A DNA stretch of 64,000 nucleotides from Flavobacteriaceae bacterium CRH (GCA_001507425.1 LMAJ01000009.1:62001-126000); one strand, 5' to 3'. Shown: positions 32,839 through 41,982, counted from the first letter of the stretch. Numbers and translations: made by a program. The notes: generated from the letters alone by a model not told the origin.

Positions 32839-34311
32839 TTATTTTAATGATCTTAAAAGTCCTTCGGGAGCCTTTTCGATATACATTTGATTTCTAATTC
32901 CATTGATTGATTTAACATCTATAAAATTTCGTAAAGCTTGTCCTCTGTCTTGTTGTACCTTTTTGGTTGCCGCACCCGTAATCGCCGAAATAGTAGCGTT
33001 TAATAAAGGTTCAGATGGATCTCCTAAAACCCCTAAGGTAGAAATATATTCCAGTTGCTGATATGTTGGCTGAAGTCCGTTTGTATATTCTCCAAAACCG
33101 GTTGCATTGACAATTTTCAGAACCAAAGGCTGCATTGCATATTTATGATTTGGATTTACTTTTGTTTTTGTAAAAGTTTCTGAATCATATAAAGTTACAG
33201 ATCCAACATTTTTACCAACAGTTACGTCTCCAACCTGAACCACTTGGATGTAAGGCGCCAAACCATTAATTACCAATTCACTTGCAGATGCAGTTCCGTT
33301 TGTAGTCACGATATAAACTTTTGTCAATCGTAAGCTATTCAAAGGTGTTCCATTTATATTGTCTACAAATCTATTATTTAATGATTCCGGATCTTCACTT
33401 TCGAAATAACTATTTACTTTATCATTCCATTTTTCTTTAGCAAAAATCTGATCTTTAAATTGTCCCGTAATCATACTTGCTAAACGTGTCGCAGTCTGAA
33501 CTGATCCTCCACCATTATATCTTAAATCTAAAATAAGTTCTGTAATTCCTTGTGCTGCTAATTGTCCAAAAGCATCATTTAATTGAGCATCATAATTAGC
33601 ATAAAAACCATTATACATTAAATAACCTATTTTATGACTACCGGAAGTAATTACTTTATTGATTAAAATAGGATTTTCGTCTAAAGTTGTTTTTGTTAGC
33701 GCTACCGTTTTTCCATTGGTATTTATTGAATTTCCGTCATAAGTAGCCATGTTTAAAGTGTAACTGTCTGCAGCTAATAATGTCTGGTAATTAGATATTG
33801 TTAATTGGGTTCCGTTTATACCTGTAAAAAGATCCCCTCTTTTAATATCTTTTGTTGAAGCATTAGAATTAGGAATAATATAACGCACAAAACCAACCAA
33901 GTCAGTTGAACTTCCTGGTTTATAGCTCAGTCTAAAATCAATTCCATCATTTTTGGTTGTTCCCTGAAGTTCCCCTTCCAAAACAGAATAATCTTCTACT
34001 ATCCAGCTAAAACGGTCTATAGCTTCTCCTTTCGGAAATTTACTAATCGGTTTGTTTAATAAATCTTCAAACAAACTTTCCGGCTTAGAATAACCTCTTA
34101 AATAGGAGTTTAAAGCCTCTTGCGTACTAAAACGGTCATCAGCTAAAACAGGAACATCTCCTTGCCATAAATAAAACTGATTTAAACCTTTCCAGACAAA
34201 ATCATTGATTTGTAAATCTGCCGGAGCATCAACATCATCCTGATCTTCACAAGATTGCAAAGAAAAGGCCAGCAAAAATAACAACAGTATACTTCTTAAT
34301 AGTGGTTTCAT
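32839..34311 (-). CDS. S41-family C-terminal processing protease, lipoprotein
   Basis: A 490-residue peptidase. The signal peptide ends in lipobox SLQSC (Cys21). A short N-terminal domain (VWKGLNQFYLWQGDVP) precedes a PDZ-like part (IKRGDLFTGINGTQLT). The S41 catalytic core has ELILDLRYNGGGSVQTATRLASM and the nucleophile in NGTASASELVINGL. Proteins of this type in Bacteroidota are anchored envelope proteases; the substrate is unknown. It is monocistronic, with a shared terminator downstream. Confidence 0.9.
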   Translation of the reverse strand: MKPLLRSILLLFLLAFSLQSCEDQDDVDAPADLQINDFVWKGLNQFYLWQGDVPVLADDRFSTQEALNSYLRGYSKPESLFEDLLNKPISKFPKGEAIDRFSWIVEDYSVLEGELQGTTKNDGIDFRLSYKPGSSTDLVGFVRYIIPNSNASTKDIKRGDLFTGINGTQLTISNYQTLLAADSYTLNMATYDGNSINTNGKTVALTKTTLDENPILINKVITSGSHKIGYLMYNGFYANYDAQLNDAFGQLAAQGITELILDLRYNGGGSVQTATRLASMITGQFKDQIFAKEKWNDKVNSYFESEDPESLNNRFVDNINGTPLNSLRLTKVYIVTTNGTASASELVINGLAPYIQVVQVGDVTVGKNVGSVTLYDSETFTKTKVNPNHKYAMQPLVLKIVNATGFGEYTNGLQPTYQQLEYISTLGVLGDPSEPLLNATISAITGAATKKVQQDRGQALRNFIDVKSINGIRNQMYIEKAPEGLLRSLK

Positions 34312-34527
34312 AAAACTTAGTTTCGGTATAGTATTAACGTAAAAATACTACCTTTAGTTTTAACAATTACAACTTTATTCGTTTTTTCTATAAAAAAAAA
34401 TACAATTTCGTTGTAACAAAAATAATAGTGCCTCGTCTTGACTATATAAGCGCTGTAATAATCTTGATTTATTATATAAAATAAAGAAAGAATACGGAGA
34501 GTATAACGACCAACCAAACCAACCAGC

Positions 34528-35037
34528 ATGAATCAAATTGTGTTTATAGAATTAATAAATCCTTTTAAAGACAAAGTTTTTCGTCTGGCAAAAAGATTGC
34601 TTACCAGTACTGAAGAGGCTGAAGATGCAACTCAGGAAGTAATGGTGAAATTATGGACCAAAAAAGAAAATTTGGACTCCTATAATAATATTGAAGCACT
34701 AGCCATGACAATGACCAAAAATTATTGCCTGGATCAGTTAAAATCGAAAAGAGCGGGAAACCTGAAAATTGTACATAATAATTTTACAGACCGTGAGCCT
34801 CAATTAGACAAACAATTAGAAGACATTGATAGTTTAGAATGGGTCGAAAAAATAATGAGTCAGTTGCCGGAACAGCAACAAATATTAATTCAGTTACGCG
34901 ATGTTGAACAATATGAATTTGATGAAATTGCGAAAATTGTTGACATGAATGAAACGGCTATCCGGGTAGCCCTTTCGAGAGCGAGAAAAAAAATAAGAGA
35001 ATCAATGCTTAATACACACCGTTATGGAATTAAATAG
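34528..35037 (+). CDS. ECF RNA polymerase sigma factor
   Basis: A 169-residue sigma-70-family factor. Region 2 (about 8-75) has FRLAKRLLTSTEEAEDATQEVMVKLW. Region 4 (about 110-160) has QLPEQQQILIQLRDVEQYEFDEIAKIVDMNETAIRVALSRARKKIRE. The stop lies within the start of the next gene (14-base overlap), so it is translationally coupled to the putative anti-sigma protein. It heads a four-gene operon ending in two DUF4252 genes. Confidence 0.93.
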   Translation: MNQIVFIELINPFKDKVFRLAKRLLTSTEEAEDATQEVMVKLWTKKENLDSYNNIEALAMTMTKNYCLDQLKSKRAGNLKIVHNNFTDREPQLDKQLEDIDSLEWVEKIMSQLPEQQQILIQLRDVEQYEFDEIAKIVDMNETAIRVALSRARKKIRESMLNTHRYGIK

Positions 35038-35491
35038 AATAGAAGATATAGTAGAAAAATACTTTCAGGGAGAAACAAGTATTGCCGAAGAAAACGAATT
35101 AAAAGAATATTTTTCTTCACCAAATGTTGCGCAGCATTTAGAGCAATACAAACCAATGTTTGGTTATTTCTCTCAGGTAAAACAACAAAAATCAACGCAG
35201 GAAATACCACTCCCGAAGTCTCGGGACAAAAAACGAAATCTGGCGTGGTTATCAATTGCAGCTTCTGTTGTTGTTTTACTGGGAATTGGAACCTATTTGT
35301 ATGTGAGTGACCAAAATGCAACTCCGGTTGTAGCACAATCAGAATTAGGGACCTATGATAATCCGGAAGAAGCCCTTGCCGCAACGCAAAAAGCTTTGGC
35401 CCTATTATCAAACAATGTTAATGTAGGTATTGGAAGTGTACAATACATTAAAGAATATCAACAATCAAAAAATAGAATTTTTAAACAATAA
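35024..35491 (+). CDS. Putative anti-sigma factor (single-pass membrane protein)
   Basis: 155 residues: a cytoplasmic helical N-terminus (RIEDIVEKYFQGETSIAEENELKEYFSS) of the kind that holds ECF factors, one transmembrane helix (about 73-91, LAWLSIAASVVVLLGIGTYLYV) and a short periplasmic tail. The overlap with the sigma gene and the topology support an anti-sigma role; no named anti-sigma domain is certain. The gene is complete and followed 16 bases later by a DUF4252 gene. Confidence 0.7.
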   Translation: MELNRIEDIVEKYFQGETSIAEENELKEYFSSPNVAQHLEQYKPMFGYFSQVKQQKSTQEIPLPKSRDKKRNLAWLSIAASVVVLLGIGTYLYVSDQNATPVVAQSELGTYDNPEEALAATQKALALLSNNVNVGIGSVQYIKEYQQSKNRIFKQ

Positions 35492-35507
35492 TTAAAAAAA
35501 AATCAAA

Positions 35508-36035
35508 ATGAAAAATTTCATCATAACACTAGTTTTCGCATTTGTTACTACTACTTTTTATGCACAAGGTGCTTTTGACAAATATGATGGTCAGGATGAC
35601 GTAACATCAGTAATTGTAAACAAAAAAATGTTTGATTTAATGAGCAAAGTAAAAGTTGATGCTTCTGATAAAGAAATGCAACAATACATTAGCCTGATTA
35701 AAAAACTGGATTACTTAAAAGTGTTTACAACCAAAAATCCTAAAGTTGAAGCAGACATGAAAGCTTCTGCCGATAAATATGTAAAAACAGCAGGTTTAGA
35801 AGAATTAATGCGAGTTAACGACGGTGGCAGAAACGTAAAAATATTAGTAAAATCAGGCGCCAGCGATACGCAGGTAAAAGAATTACTGATGTTTATTGAC
35901 GGAGCCAAAAACGAAGAAACAGTCTTATTATCTTTAACAGGTAATTTTGATATCAACGAAATTTCGGTACTTACAGACAAGATGCAACTTCCTGGAGGAA
36001 CTGATTTAAGAAAAGCTTCTAAAAGCAAAAGATAA
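35508..36035 (+). CDS. DUF4252 exported protein
   Basis: A 175-residue protein with a signal peptide (about 1-19, ending in FYAQG). The mature sequence has the DUF4252 pattern, with TSVIVNKKMFDLMSKVKVD near the start and LMFIDGAKNEETVLLSLTG toward the end. The function of DUF4252 is unknown. It is third in an ECF operon and followed two bases later by a second member of the same family, so the two may act as a pair. It is probably a target or component of the signalling operon in the periplasm. Confidence 0.85.
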   Translation: MKNFIITLVFAFVTTTFYAQGAFDKYDGQDDVTSVIVNKKMFDLMSKVKVDASDKEMQQYISLIKKLDYLKVFTTKNPKVEADMKASADKYVKTAGLEELMRVNDGGRNVKILVKSGASDTQVKELLMFIDGAKNEETVLLSLTGNFDINEISVLTDKMQLPGGTDLRKASKSKR

Positions 36036-36037
36036 TT

Positions 36038-36574
36038 ATGAAACGTAGCCTTTTTACCTCAGCCATTGTAGCATTACTAACTTTAATAAGTTGTAGTTCT
36101 GAACCTTCATTACAAAAATATTTTGTTGAAAAAACAGATAATAAGGATTTTATTGCACTCGATGTTTCGCCTAGTATATTAAACTTAGAGAAAGCAAAGT
36201 TATCTGCAGAACAAACAGAAGCTTTAAATTCTTTCGATAAGATGAACATTCTGGCTTTTAAAGCCAATACTAAAAATCAGGCAGAATTTGAAACTGAAAG
36301 AGCTAAGGTAACTGCGATTTTAAAAAATCCTAAATACCAGCAGTTAATGAAGTTTGGCTCTGGCAAAGAAGGAGCATCAGTAAGTTTTGTTGGCACGGAT
36401 GAAAACATAGAAGAATTTGTGGTTTTTGCCAACAAAAAAGAAAATGGTTTTGCAGTGGTTCGCGTTTTAGGAAAAAATATGAATCCTAATAACATTATGA
36501 CTTTAATGTCTGTTCTAAAAGAATCAAAAATTGATATGGAACAATTGAAGCCTTTGCAGCAATTAATAAAATAA
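36038..36574 (+). CDS. DUF4252 lipoprotein
   Basis: A 178-residue paralogue of the preceding protein, here with a lipobox (LISC, about Cys19) instead of a plain signal peptide. Matching features are QKYFVEKTDNKDFIALDVSPSIL and NKKENGFAVVRVLGKN. One of the pair is soluble or cleaved and one membrane-anchored, which suggests division of labour at the envelope. It is the last gene of the operon and ends before a strong terminator. Confidence 0.85.
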   Translation: MKRSLFTSAIVALLTLISCSSEPSLQKYFVEKTDNKDFIALDVSPSILNLEKAKLSAEQTEALNSFDKMNILAFKANTKNQAEFETERAKVTAILKNPKYQQLMKFGSGKEGASVSFVGTDENIEEFVVFANKKENGFAVVRVLGKNMNPNNIMTLMSVLKESKIDMEQLKPLQQLIK

Positions 36575-36594
36575 TACATTCTTACTTTTAATTC

Positions 36595-36627
36595 AAAAAA
36601 AAGCTCCATTTTCATGGAGCTTTTTTT
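36595..36627. terminator. Terminator after the DUF4252 operon
   Basis: AAGCTCCAT and ATGGAGCTT pair around TTTC, with T-runs on both strands. The same hairpin recurs almost identically at 38601-38634. Confidence 0.9.
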
Positions 36628-36659
36628 GTTTGGTTACTTGTGATTTAATATTATTTGCA

Positions 36660-37868
36660 TCACAATAGAATAGGGTACTCTGGAGTTTCTTTTATAATTG
36701 TTTTGTTGCTCACATATCCTACGATGACTTTTAATATAGCTTCAGAATTAGTTGTTGTATAATCATAGTGATACATATAAGATGGAGTTTGTCCTGGTTT
36801 AGATTCATAAATTCCATAACTATAAAGAGCTGTTGTTCCAGGTTGCTGAGTAGGATATAAGTACCCTAAAATAACATCATTAGATGAAGTTTGATTCTTA
36901 TTTAACTTATGATCTTTAACAGTAGAACCATTAAGTATTCGGTATAGGGGTACTGTCCCGGGAATTTGCGTCTCATATAAATAACCAGCATCGCCAACAA
37001 GAAGATAGCCATCCTTGCTAGGAATTATTTCGCAAGGGTCTGTTGTATAAAAATAGTACTGGTCTTTTCTGTATTTATATAATTTTTTTGTCCCAATTGC
37101 AATAGGATATAAAGTGCTAATTGCAACATTGTCAAAATAAGTAAAGGCTGTATTGTCGTCATGCATCCCAAACATTATGGACCCGATGTCTTTACTAGAA
37201 GTGCACGGTATTAGCGATCCTTCAGTTTCCTCAGTATGACCTAATCCAAAATTGTGACCTAATTCATGAATGATTGTATGAAGTCTATCGGTATCATTTA
37301 ATTTATTCATATAAATAGTATTTATCTTCATTCTCTTTCCTGGTCCACCACCGGAAGGATAAGAAGCATTAGCAATTGTATATTTTTCAGGTATTTCCCC
37401 CATAATTATATTTATGCTTAAAGATGTTGTAGTGTTTGTTGTAGTTATATTTATACTGGAATTAGTATTATTCCAAATAATTATTGCCTTATTTATTGCA
37501 ATTCGCCATTCTGATGTAACTTCTGGAGATATGTATACTTGTACCGATCCTGCCATCTCGGGTTTCATCTTATAGCCACTATATTGCTGATTAGTTTTAT
37601 TTGAATTTTTACAGCTAGAATCACTATAATGATCTCTGGCTTCTTCTATTGGCATTACTACATCTCCATCAATTATAAAACTGCTTATGCCCGAATCATA
37701 AATTATTTTGTTTATATCTATATGTAGACTGGTTGAAAGAAATTTTCTTAGCATAATCACATCATCTGTATACTGTTCAATAACTGGTTGTTCTGTGTCT
37801 TTTTTATTGTCATCACTACTACATTGAACAAAAAGGTGTGAGGAGCAAAAAACGATAATCAGATACAC
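36660..37868 (-). CDS. Metzincin zinc-protease lipoprotein with DUF5648-like repeats
   Basis: About 402 residues from a GTG at 37868. The zinc site HELGHNFGLGH is at residues 201-211 and a Met-turn, SIMFGM, at about 230-235, defining a metzincin/matrixin-type protease. The lipobox is FVQC, followed by SSDDNKKD, a likely surface-export signal. The C-terminal third repeats phrases such as VPLYRI, YFYTTD and GYLYPTQQPGTTALY, resembling DUF5648. With the GTG start the signal peptide lacks its basic N-region. Six codons upstream an ATA followed by AAA-AAC-CTA-AAA would supply it, so the real start may be non-standard. Confidence 0.78.
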   Translation of the reverse strand: MYLIIVFCSSHLFVQCSSDDNKKDTEQPVIEQYTDDVIMLRKFLSTSLHIDINKIIYDSGISSFIIDGDVVMPIEEARDHYSDSSCKNSNKTNQQYSGYKMKPEMAGSVQVYISPEVTSEWRIAINKAIIIWNNTNSSINITTTNTTTSLSINIIMGEIPEKYTIANASYPSGGGPGKRMKINTIYMNKLNDTDRLHTIIHELGHNFGLGHTEETEGSLIPCTSSKDIGSIMFGMHDDNTAFTYFDNVAISTLYPIAIGTKKLYKYRKDQYYFYTTDPCEIIPSKDGYLLVGDAGYLYETQIPGTVPLYRILNGSTVKDHKLNKNQTSSNDVILGYLYPTQQPGTTALYSYGIYESKPGQTPSYMYHYDYTTTNSEAILKVIVGYVSNKTIIKETPEYPILL

Positions 37869-38116
37869 AATTTTTAGGTTTTTTATAATATTTTATTTTA
37901 ATACTAATCTTACAAAGATATAAAAGCAATTTTAAAATAATGTTAAAAAATAAAGTATTTTCTTATTTTATTCCTACTTGTAAAAATTTAGTGAGATTTT
38001 TTGCATTTCAAATAATAATAACAAAATTAATTATGGAGCTTTTTTGTTTAAACATTTTAGAAGATTATACATAATAATATTTATTTCGTTTTTTTATAAT
38101 GAGAATCTTATTTAAT

Positions 38117-38124
38117 TATATTTG
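38117..38124 (+). promoter_or_regulatory. Promoter -7 box of the YiaAB gene
   Basis: TATATTTG matches TAnnTTTG. It places transcription near 38131 and favours the ATG at 38160 over the one at 38139. The rest of the 270-base gap from 37869 is AT-rich and shows nothing I can name except a half copy of the nearby terminator stem (about 38033-38046). Confidence 0.4.
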
Positions 38125-38159
38125 TTGCTAACCAAAACATGATTATTAAATTAAAGAAT

Positions 38160-38555
38160 ATGGTACAAAAAACATCGAATGCCTTTATTGCGGCATCTTG
38201 GGTAGCTCTTGGAGCTGGAACAGTAGGTTTTATAGTTGGACTTGCAAGAGCCGAAATGTTATTAAACGAAAAAGGATATTATTTTACTGTTTTAATGTTT
38301 GGTCTTTTTGCTGTTGTTTCATTACAAAAAAGCGTTAGAGACAGACTTGAAAAACTTCCGGTAACTGATATTTACTATGGTATTTGTTGGTTCGGAACAC
38401 TTTTATCAATTGTATTATTGGTTGTTGGGCTTTGGAATGCTACTATTTTGCCAAGTGAAAAAGGTTTCTATGCGTTTGCATTTTTACTAGCGCTTTTTGG
38501 TGCAATTTCAGTACAAAAAAACACCAGAGATAATATGTCATTTTCTAATGAATAA
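38160..38555 (+). CDS. YiaA/YiaB-type inner-membrane protein
   Basis: About 131 residues with four hydrophobic helices arranged as two similar halves: SWVALGAGTVGFIVGL plus GYYFTVLMFGLFAVVSLQKSVRD, then WFGTLLSIVLLVVGLW plus FYAFAFLLALFGAISVQKNTRD. This internal duplication is typical of the YiaAB two-helix domain, of unknown function. I chose the start at 38160 from the promoter position and family pattern; an in-frame ATG at 38139 would add seven residues. Confidence 0.85.
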   Translation: MVQKTSNAFIAASWVALGAGTVGFIVGLARAEMLLNEKGYYFTVLMFGLFAVVSLQKSVRDRLEKLPVTDIYYGICWFGTLLSIVLLVVGLWNATILPSEKGFYAFAFLLALFGAISVQKNTRDNMSFSNE

Positions 38556-38600
38556 TCTCCAAAAATTATAATAAATAAGAATAACTTCCAAATGTTAATC

Positions 38601-38634
38601 AAAAAAAAAGCTCCATTTTCATGGAGCTTTTTTT
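38601..38634. terminator. Terminator between YiaAB and carB
   Basis: The hairpin AAGCTCCAT / ATGGAGCTT has a TTTC loop and T-runs on both strands, between convergent genes. The stem-loop is identical to that at 36595-36627. Confidence 0.9.
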
Positions 38635-38652
38635 ATATCAGAATCTGAGTTA

Positions 38653-41508
38653 TTATTTACTCAAATACATTTTTCTTCTTGAATATAATTCGTAGAATTG
38701 ATCATCTTTTAAGTCATCAATAAACAAGATGCTTTCTCCGGTCGATTTCATTTCTGGTCCTAATGCTTTATTTACATTATGGAATTTACTGAAAGAGAAA
38801 ACCGGTTGTTTAATCGCATAACCTTTCAATTGTGGATTAAAGTTAAAGTCTGTTACTTTATTATGTCCTAACATTACTTTCGTAGCGTAGTTTACATAAG
38901 GCTCGCCGTAAGCTTTTGCAATAAATGGCACTGTTCTAGAGGCTCTCGGGTTTGCTTCGATAATATAAACTGTATCATCTTTTATTGCAAACTGAATATT
39001 GATTAAACCAACTGTTTTAAGAGCTCTCGCGATTTTTACAGTATGATCTTTTATTTGTTGCATTACGAATTCCCCTAAGTTAAAAGGAGGCAAAGTAGCA
39101 TTACTATCTCCAGAGTGAACTCCGCAAGGTTCGATATGCTCCATAATTCCGATGATGTAAACATTTCCGTCAGCATCACAAATGGCATCCGCTTCTGCTT
39201 CAATTGCTCCGGCTAAATAATGATCTAAAAGCAATTTATTTCCTGGAATCGTTTTCAATAAATTGATAACGTGTTCTTCAAGTTCTTTTTTGTTGATTAC
39301 GATTTTCATTCCCTGACCTCCTAGTACATAAGAAGGACGAATTAATAATGGGAAGTCTAAAGTATCTGCAAGCGCAGAAGCTTCATCAGCCGTTTCAGCA
39401 ATTCCGAATTGTGGGAAAGGAATATGTAATTCTCTCAATAAATCTGAGAAACGACCTCTGTCTTCGGCTAAATCAAGTGCATCAAAACTAGTTCCGATGA
39501 TTTTTACGCCGTATTTAGATAGTTTTTCAGCTAATTTCAAAGCCGTTTGTCCACCTAATTGAACAATTACACCTTCAGGTTTTTCATGCTGAATAATGTC
39601 GTAAATATGCTCCCAGAAAACAGGCTCGAAGTATAATTTATCTGCTGTATCAAAATCAGTTGAAACTGTTTCAGGATTACAGTTAATCATGATCGTTTCG
39701 TAACCACATTCTTTTGCTGCCAAAACTCCGTGTACACAAGAATAATCAAACTCAATTCCTTGTCCAATTCGGTTTGGTCCTGAACCCAGAACAATGATTT
39801 TCTTTTTATCTGTTACAACGCTTTCGTTATCTACATAACGCTCGCCATTTGCTTTTTCGATTTCAGCCTCAAAAGTGGAATAGTAATAAGGTGTTTTTGC
39901 TTTAAACTCAGCTGCACAAGTATCAACCAATTTAAAAACACGGTTGATGTTTTGATCCATACGTAAAGTATGCACTTCGCTTTCCAGACAATTTACCATG
40001 TGAGCAATTTGTCTGTCGGCAAAACCTTTTTGTTTCGCTTCAAGCAAAAGTTCTTTTGGAAGAGTAGAAATTTTATAGTTAGAAATTTCTTTCTCTAAAG
40101 TATAAAGCTCTTCATATTGTTTCAGGAACCACATATCGATTTTTGTGATTTCATGAATACGGCTCAACGGAATTCCCATTGCGATAGCATCATAAATTAC
40201 AAAAACACGATCCCAACTTGCAAAAGTTAGTTTCTCGATAATTTCTTCGTAGTTTTTATATCCTTTTCCGTCAGCACCTAGCCCATTTCTTTTAATTTCT
40301 AAAGATTGAGTTGCTTTGTGTAGAGCTTCCTGGAACGAACGTCCAATTCCCATTACCTCACCTACAGATTTCATCTGCAGCCCTAAAGTTCTGTCAGCAC
40401 CTTCAAATTTATCAAAGTTCCAACGTGGTATTTTTACGATTACATAATCAAGAGTTGGTTCAAAAAGAGCCGAAGTCGATTTTGTAATTTGGTTTTGCAA
40501 TTCATCTAAATTGTATCCTAAAGCCAGTTTAGAAGCAATTTTAGCAATTGGATATCCAGTCGCTTTAGATGCCAAAGCAGATGAACGAGATACACGAGGA
40601 TTAATCTCAATCGCTACGATATCTTCTTTTTCGTCTGGCGAAACTGCAAACTGTACGTTACAACCTCCTGCAAAATTTCCGATACTACGCATCATTAAGA
40701 TCGCATAGTCACGTAATTTTTGGAAAGTTGTATCAGATAATGTCATTGCTGGCGCCACTGTAATCGAATCTCCGGTATGAATTCCCATCGGGTCCATATT
40801 TTCGATCGAACAAATGATTACCACATTATCATTTTTATCTCTTAAAAGTTCTAACTCATATTCTTTCCATCCCATTAAAGCTTTATCAATCAAAACTTCG
40901 TGAATTGGAGAAGCTTCAAGTCCGCGAGTTAAAAGCTCATCAAAATCTTCTTTTTTGTAAACGATTGCTGCTCCAGTTCCTCCAAGTGTAAATGAAGGGC
41001 GAATTACAAGCGGGAAACCAAATTCCTGTGCAATCTCTTTTCCTTCTAAGTAAGAAGTAGCCGTTTTTGCAGGTGCAGTTGGTACATTTATTCTTTCTAA
41101 AAGCTGTTTAAACTGCTCTCTGTCTTCAGTAATATTAATTGCGTTTACATCAACTCCAATTAATCTTACTCCAAAATCCTGCCAGATTCCTTTTTCTTCA
41201 GCCTCCAAACATAAATTCAAAGCTGTTTGTCCTCCCATCGTAGGTAAAACAGCATCAATTTGTGGATGTTCTTTTAGAATTTCAATAATCGATTTTGTAG
41301 TTAGTGGTTTCAAATATACATGATCGGCCATAGTTGGGTCGGTCATAATAGTCGCTGGATTTGAGTTTATCAAGATAACTTCAATTCCTTCTTCACGAAT
41401 AGAACGTGCAGATTGAGAACCTGCATAATCAAATTCGCAAGCTTGACCAATAACAATAGGTCCTGAACCTATTATTAAAACGGATTTTATTGATGTGTCT
41501 TTAGGCAT
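38653..41508 (-). CDS. carB: Carbamoyl-phosphate synthase large subunit
   Basis: A 951-residue enzyme making carbamoyl phosphate from bicarbonate, ATP and glutamine-derived ammonia for arginine and pyrimidine synthesis. Two ATP-grasp halves are visible: VLIIGSGPIVIGQACEFDY with PLVIRPSFTLGGTGAAI in the first, and IIVLGSGPNRIGQGIEFDY with PLLIRPSYVLGGQGMKI in the second. The protein ends soon after GPEMKSTGESILF, so the roughly 130-residue C-terminal MGS-like allosteric domain of the E. coli enzyme is missing. carA is not adjacent; rpmH lies upstream on the same strand. Confidence 0.96.
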   Translation of the reverse strand: MPKDTSIKSVLIIGSGPIVIGQACEFDYAGSQSARSIREEGIEVILINSNPATIMTDPTMADHVYLKPLTTKSIIEILKEHPQIDAVLPTMGGQTALNLCLEAEEKGIWQDFGVRLIGVDVNAINITEDREQFKQLLERINVPTAPAKTATSYLEGKEIAQEFGFPLVIRPSFTLGGTGAAIVYKKEDFDELLTRGLEASPIHEVLIDKALMGWKEYELELLRDKNDNVVIICSIENMDPMGIHTGDSITVAPAMTLSDTTFQKLRDYAILMMRSIGNFAGGCNVQFAVSPDEKEDIVAIEINPRVSRSSALASKATGYPIAKIASKLALGYNLDELQNQITKSTSALFEPTLDYVIVKIPRWNFDKFEGADRTLGLQMKSVGEVMGIGRSFQEALHKATQSLEIKRNGLGADGKGYKNYEEIIEKLTFASWDRVFVIYDAIAMGIPLSRIHEITKIDMWFLKQYEELYTLEKEISNYKISTLPKELLLEAKQKGFADRQIAHMVNCLESEVHTLRMDQNINRVFKLVDTCAAEFKAKTPYYYSTFEAEIEKANGERYVDNESVVTDKKKIIVLGSGPNRIGQGIEFDYSCVHGVLAAKECGYETIMINCNPETVSTDFDTADKLYFEPVFWEHIYDIIQHEKPEGVIVQLGGQTALKLAEKLSKYGVKIIGTSFDALDLAEDRGRFSDLLRELHIPFPQFGIAETADEASALADTLDFPLLIRPSYVLGGQGMKIVINKKELEEHVINLLKTIPGNKLLLDHYLAGAIEAEADAICDADGNVYIIGIMEHIEPCGVHSGDSNATLPPFNLGEFVMQQIKDHTVKIARALKTVGLINIQFAIKDDTVYIIEANPRASRTVPFIAKAYGEPYVNYATKVMLGHNKVTDFNFNPQLKGYAIKQPVFSFSKFHNVNKALGPEMKSTGESILFIDDLKDDQFYELYSRRKMYLSK

Positions 41509-41606
41509 TTTATTTGTATTGTGTAGTTATAATTCGGTATTCAAAAATCATTCGTAGTGCTTTATAAACCAGAATGTTGCAAGTTTTTTTACTGACAAGG
41601 TATAAA

Positions 41607-41640
41607 AAAAGGCGATACTAAAAAAGTAACGCCTTATTTA
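41607..41640 (-). terminator. Terminator after rpmH
   Basis: On the reverse strand GGCGTTACT and AGTATCGCC pair with one mismatch, followed by a T-run. It separates rpmH from carB. Confidence 0.7.
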
Positions 41641-41654
41641 TGTTTATAGAAACA

Positions 41655-41816
41655 TTATTTTTTGTGTCTAGGCTCGCTAGAAACAGTTAATTTATGTCTT
41701 CCTTTTGCTCTTCTACGCGCTAGAACTTTTCTTCCATTCGCAGAAGCCATTCTGTCCATAAATCCGTGCTTATTTCTTCTTTTTCTTTTCGATGGTTGAA
41801 ATGTTCTTTTGCTCAT
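41655..41816 (-). CDS. rpmH: 50S ribosomal protein L34
   Basis: A 53-residue basic protein read on the reverse strand, beginning [19 protein letters not shown] and continuing with [19 protein letters not shown], the diagnostic L34 core. A short C-terminal tail ([12 protein letters not shown]) extends beyond the usual 44-46 residues, which I recall as common in Bacteroidota. It is preceded by a good promoter and followed by a terminator. In this genome it is near carB rather than next to dnaA or rnpA. Confidence 0.96.
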
Positions 41817-41888
41817 TGCTTTGTATCTTTAAAATGGTGTCTAATATCTTGTTTCTGTTTTTGAATATCGTTATTCCAAAACCGAGTG

Positions 41889-41918
41889 CAAATATACAAA
41901 GACTTTTTTTTCTGGCAA
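41889..41918 (-). promoter_or_regulatory. rpmH promoter
   Basis: Read on the reverse strand, TTG (41918-41916) and TATATTTG (41896-41889) are separated by 19 bases, a close match to the Bacteroidota -33/-7 consensus, as expected for a ribosomal protein gene. Confidence 0.7.
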
Positions 41919-41952
41919 GTACTTTAATAAAAATATTTTTAATTCATTTTAC

Positions 41953-41960
41953 TATATTTG
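41953..41960 (+). promoter_or_regulatory. Promoter -7 box of the TPR membrane protein
   Basis: TATATTTG lies 22 bases before the start codon at 41983, back to back with the divergent rpmH promoter. Confidence 0.45.
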
Positions 41961-41982
41961 CAATCACAAATATACATCTATT

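Noticed and set aside
34317-34529. 70-residue reverse frame before the ECF sigma factor
   Set aside because: It covers the promoter region of the sigma operon and has no recognisable features.
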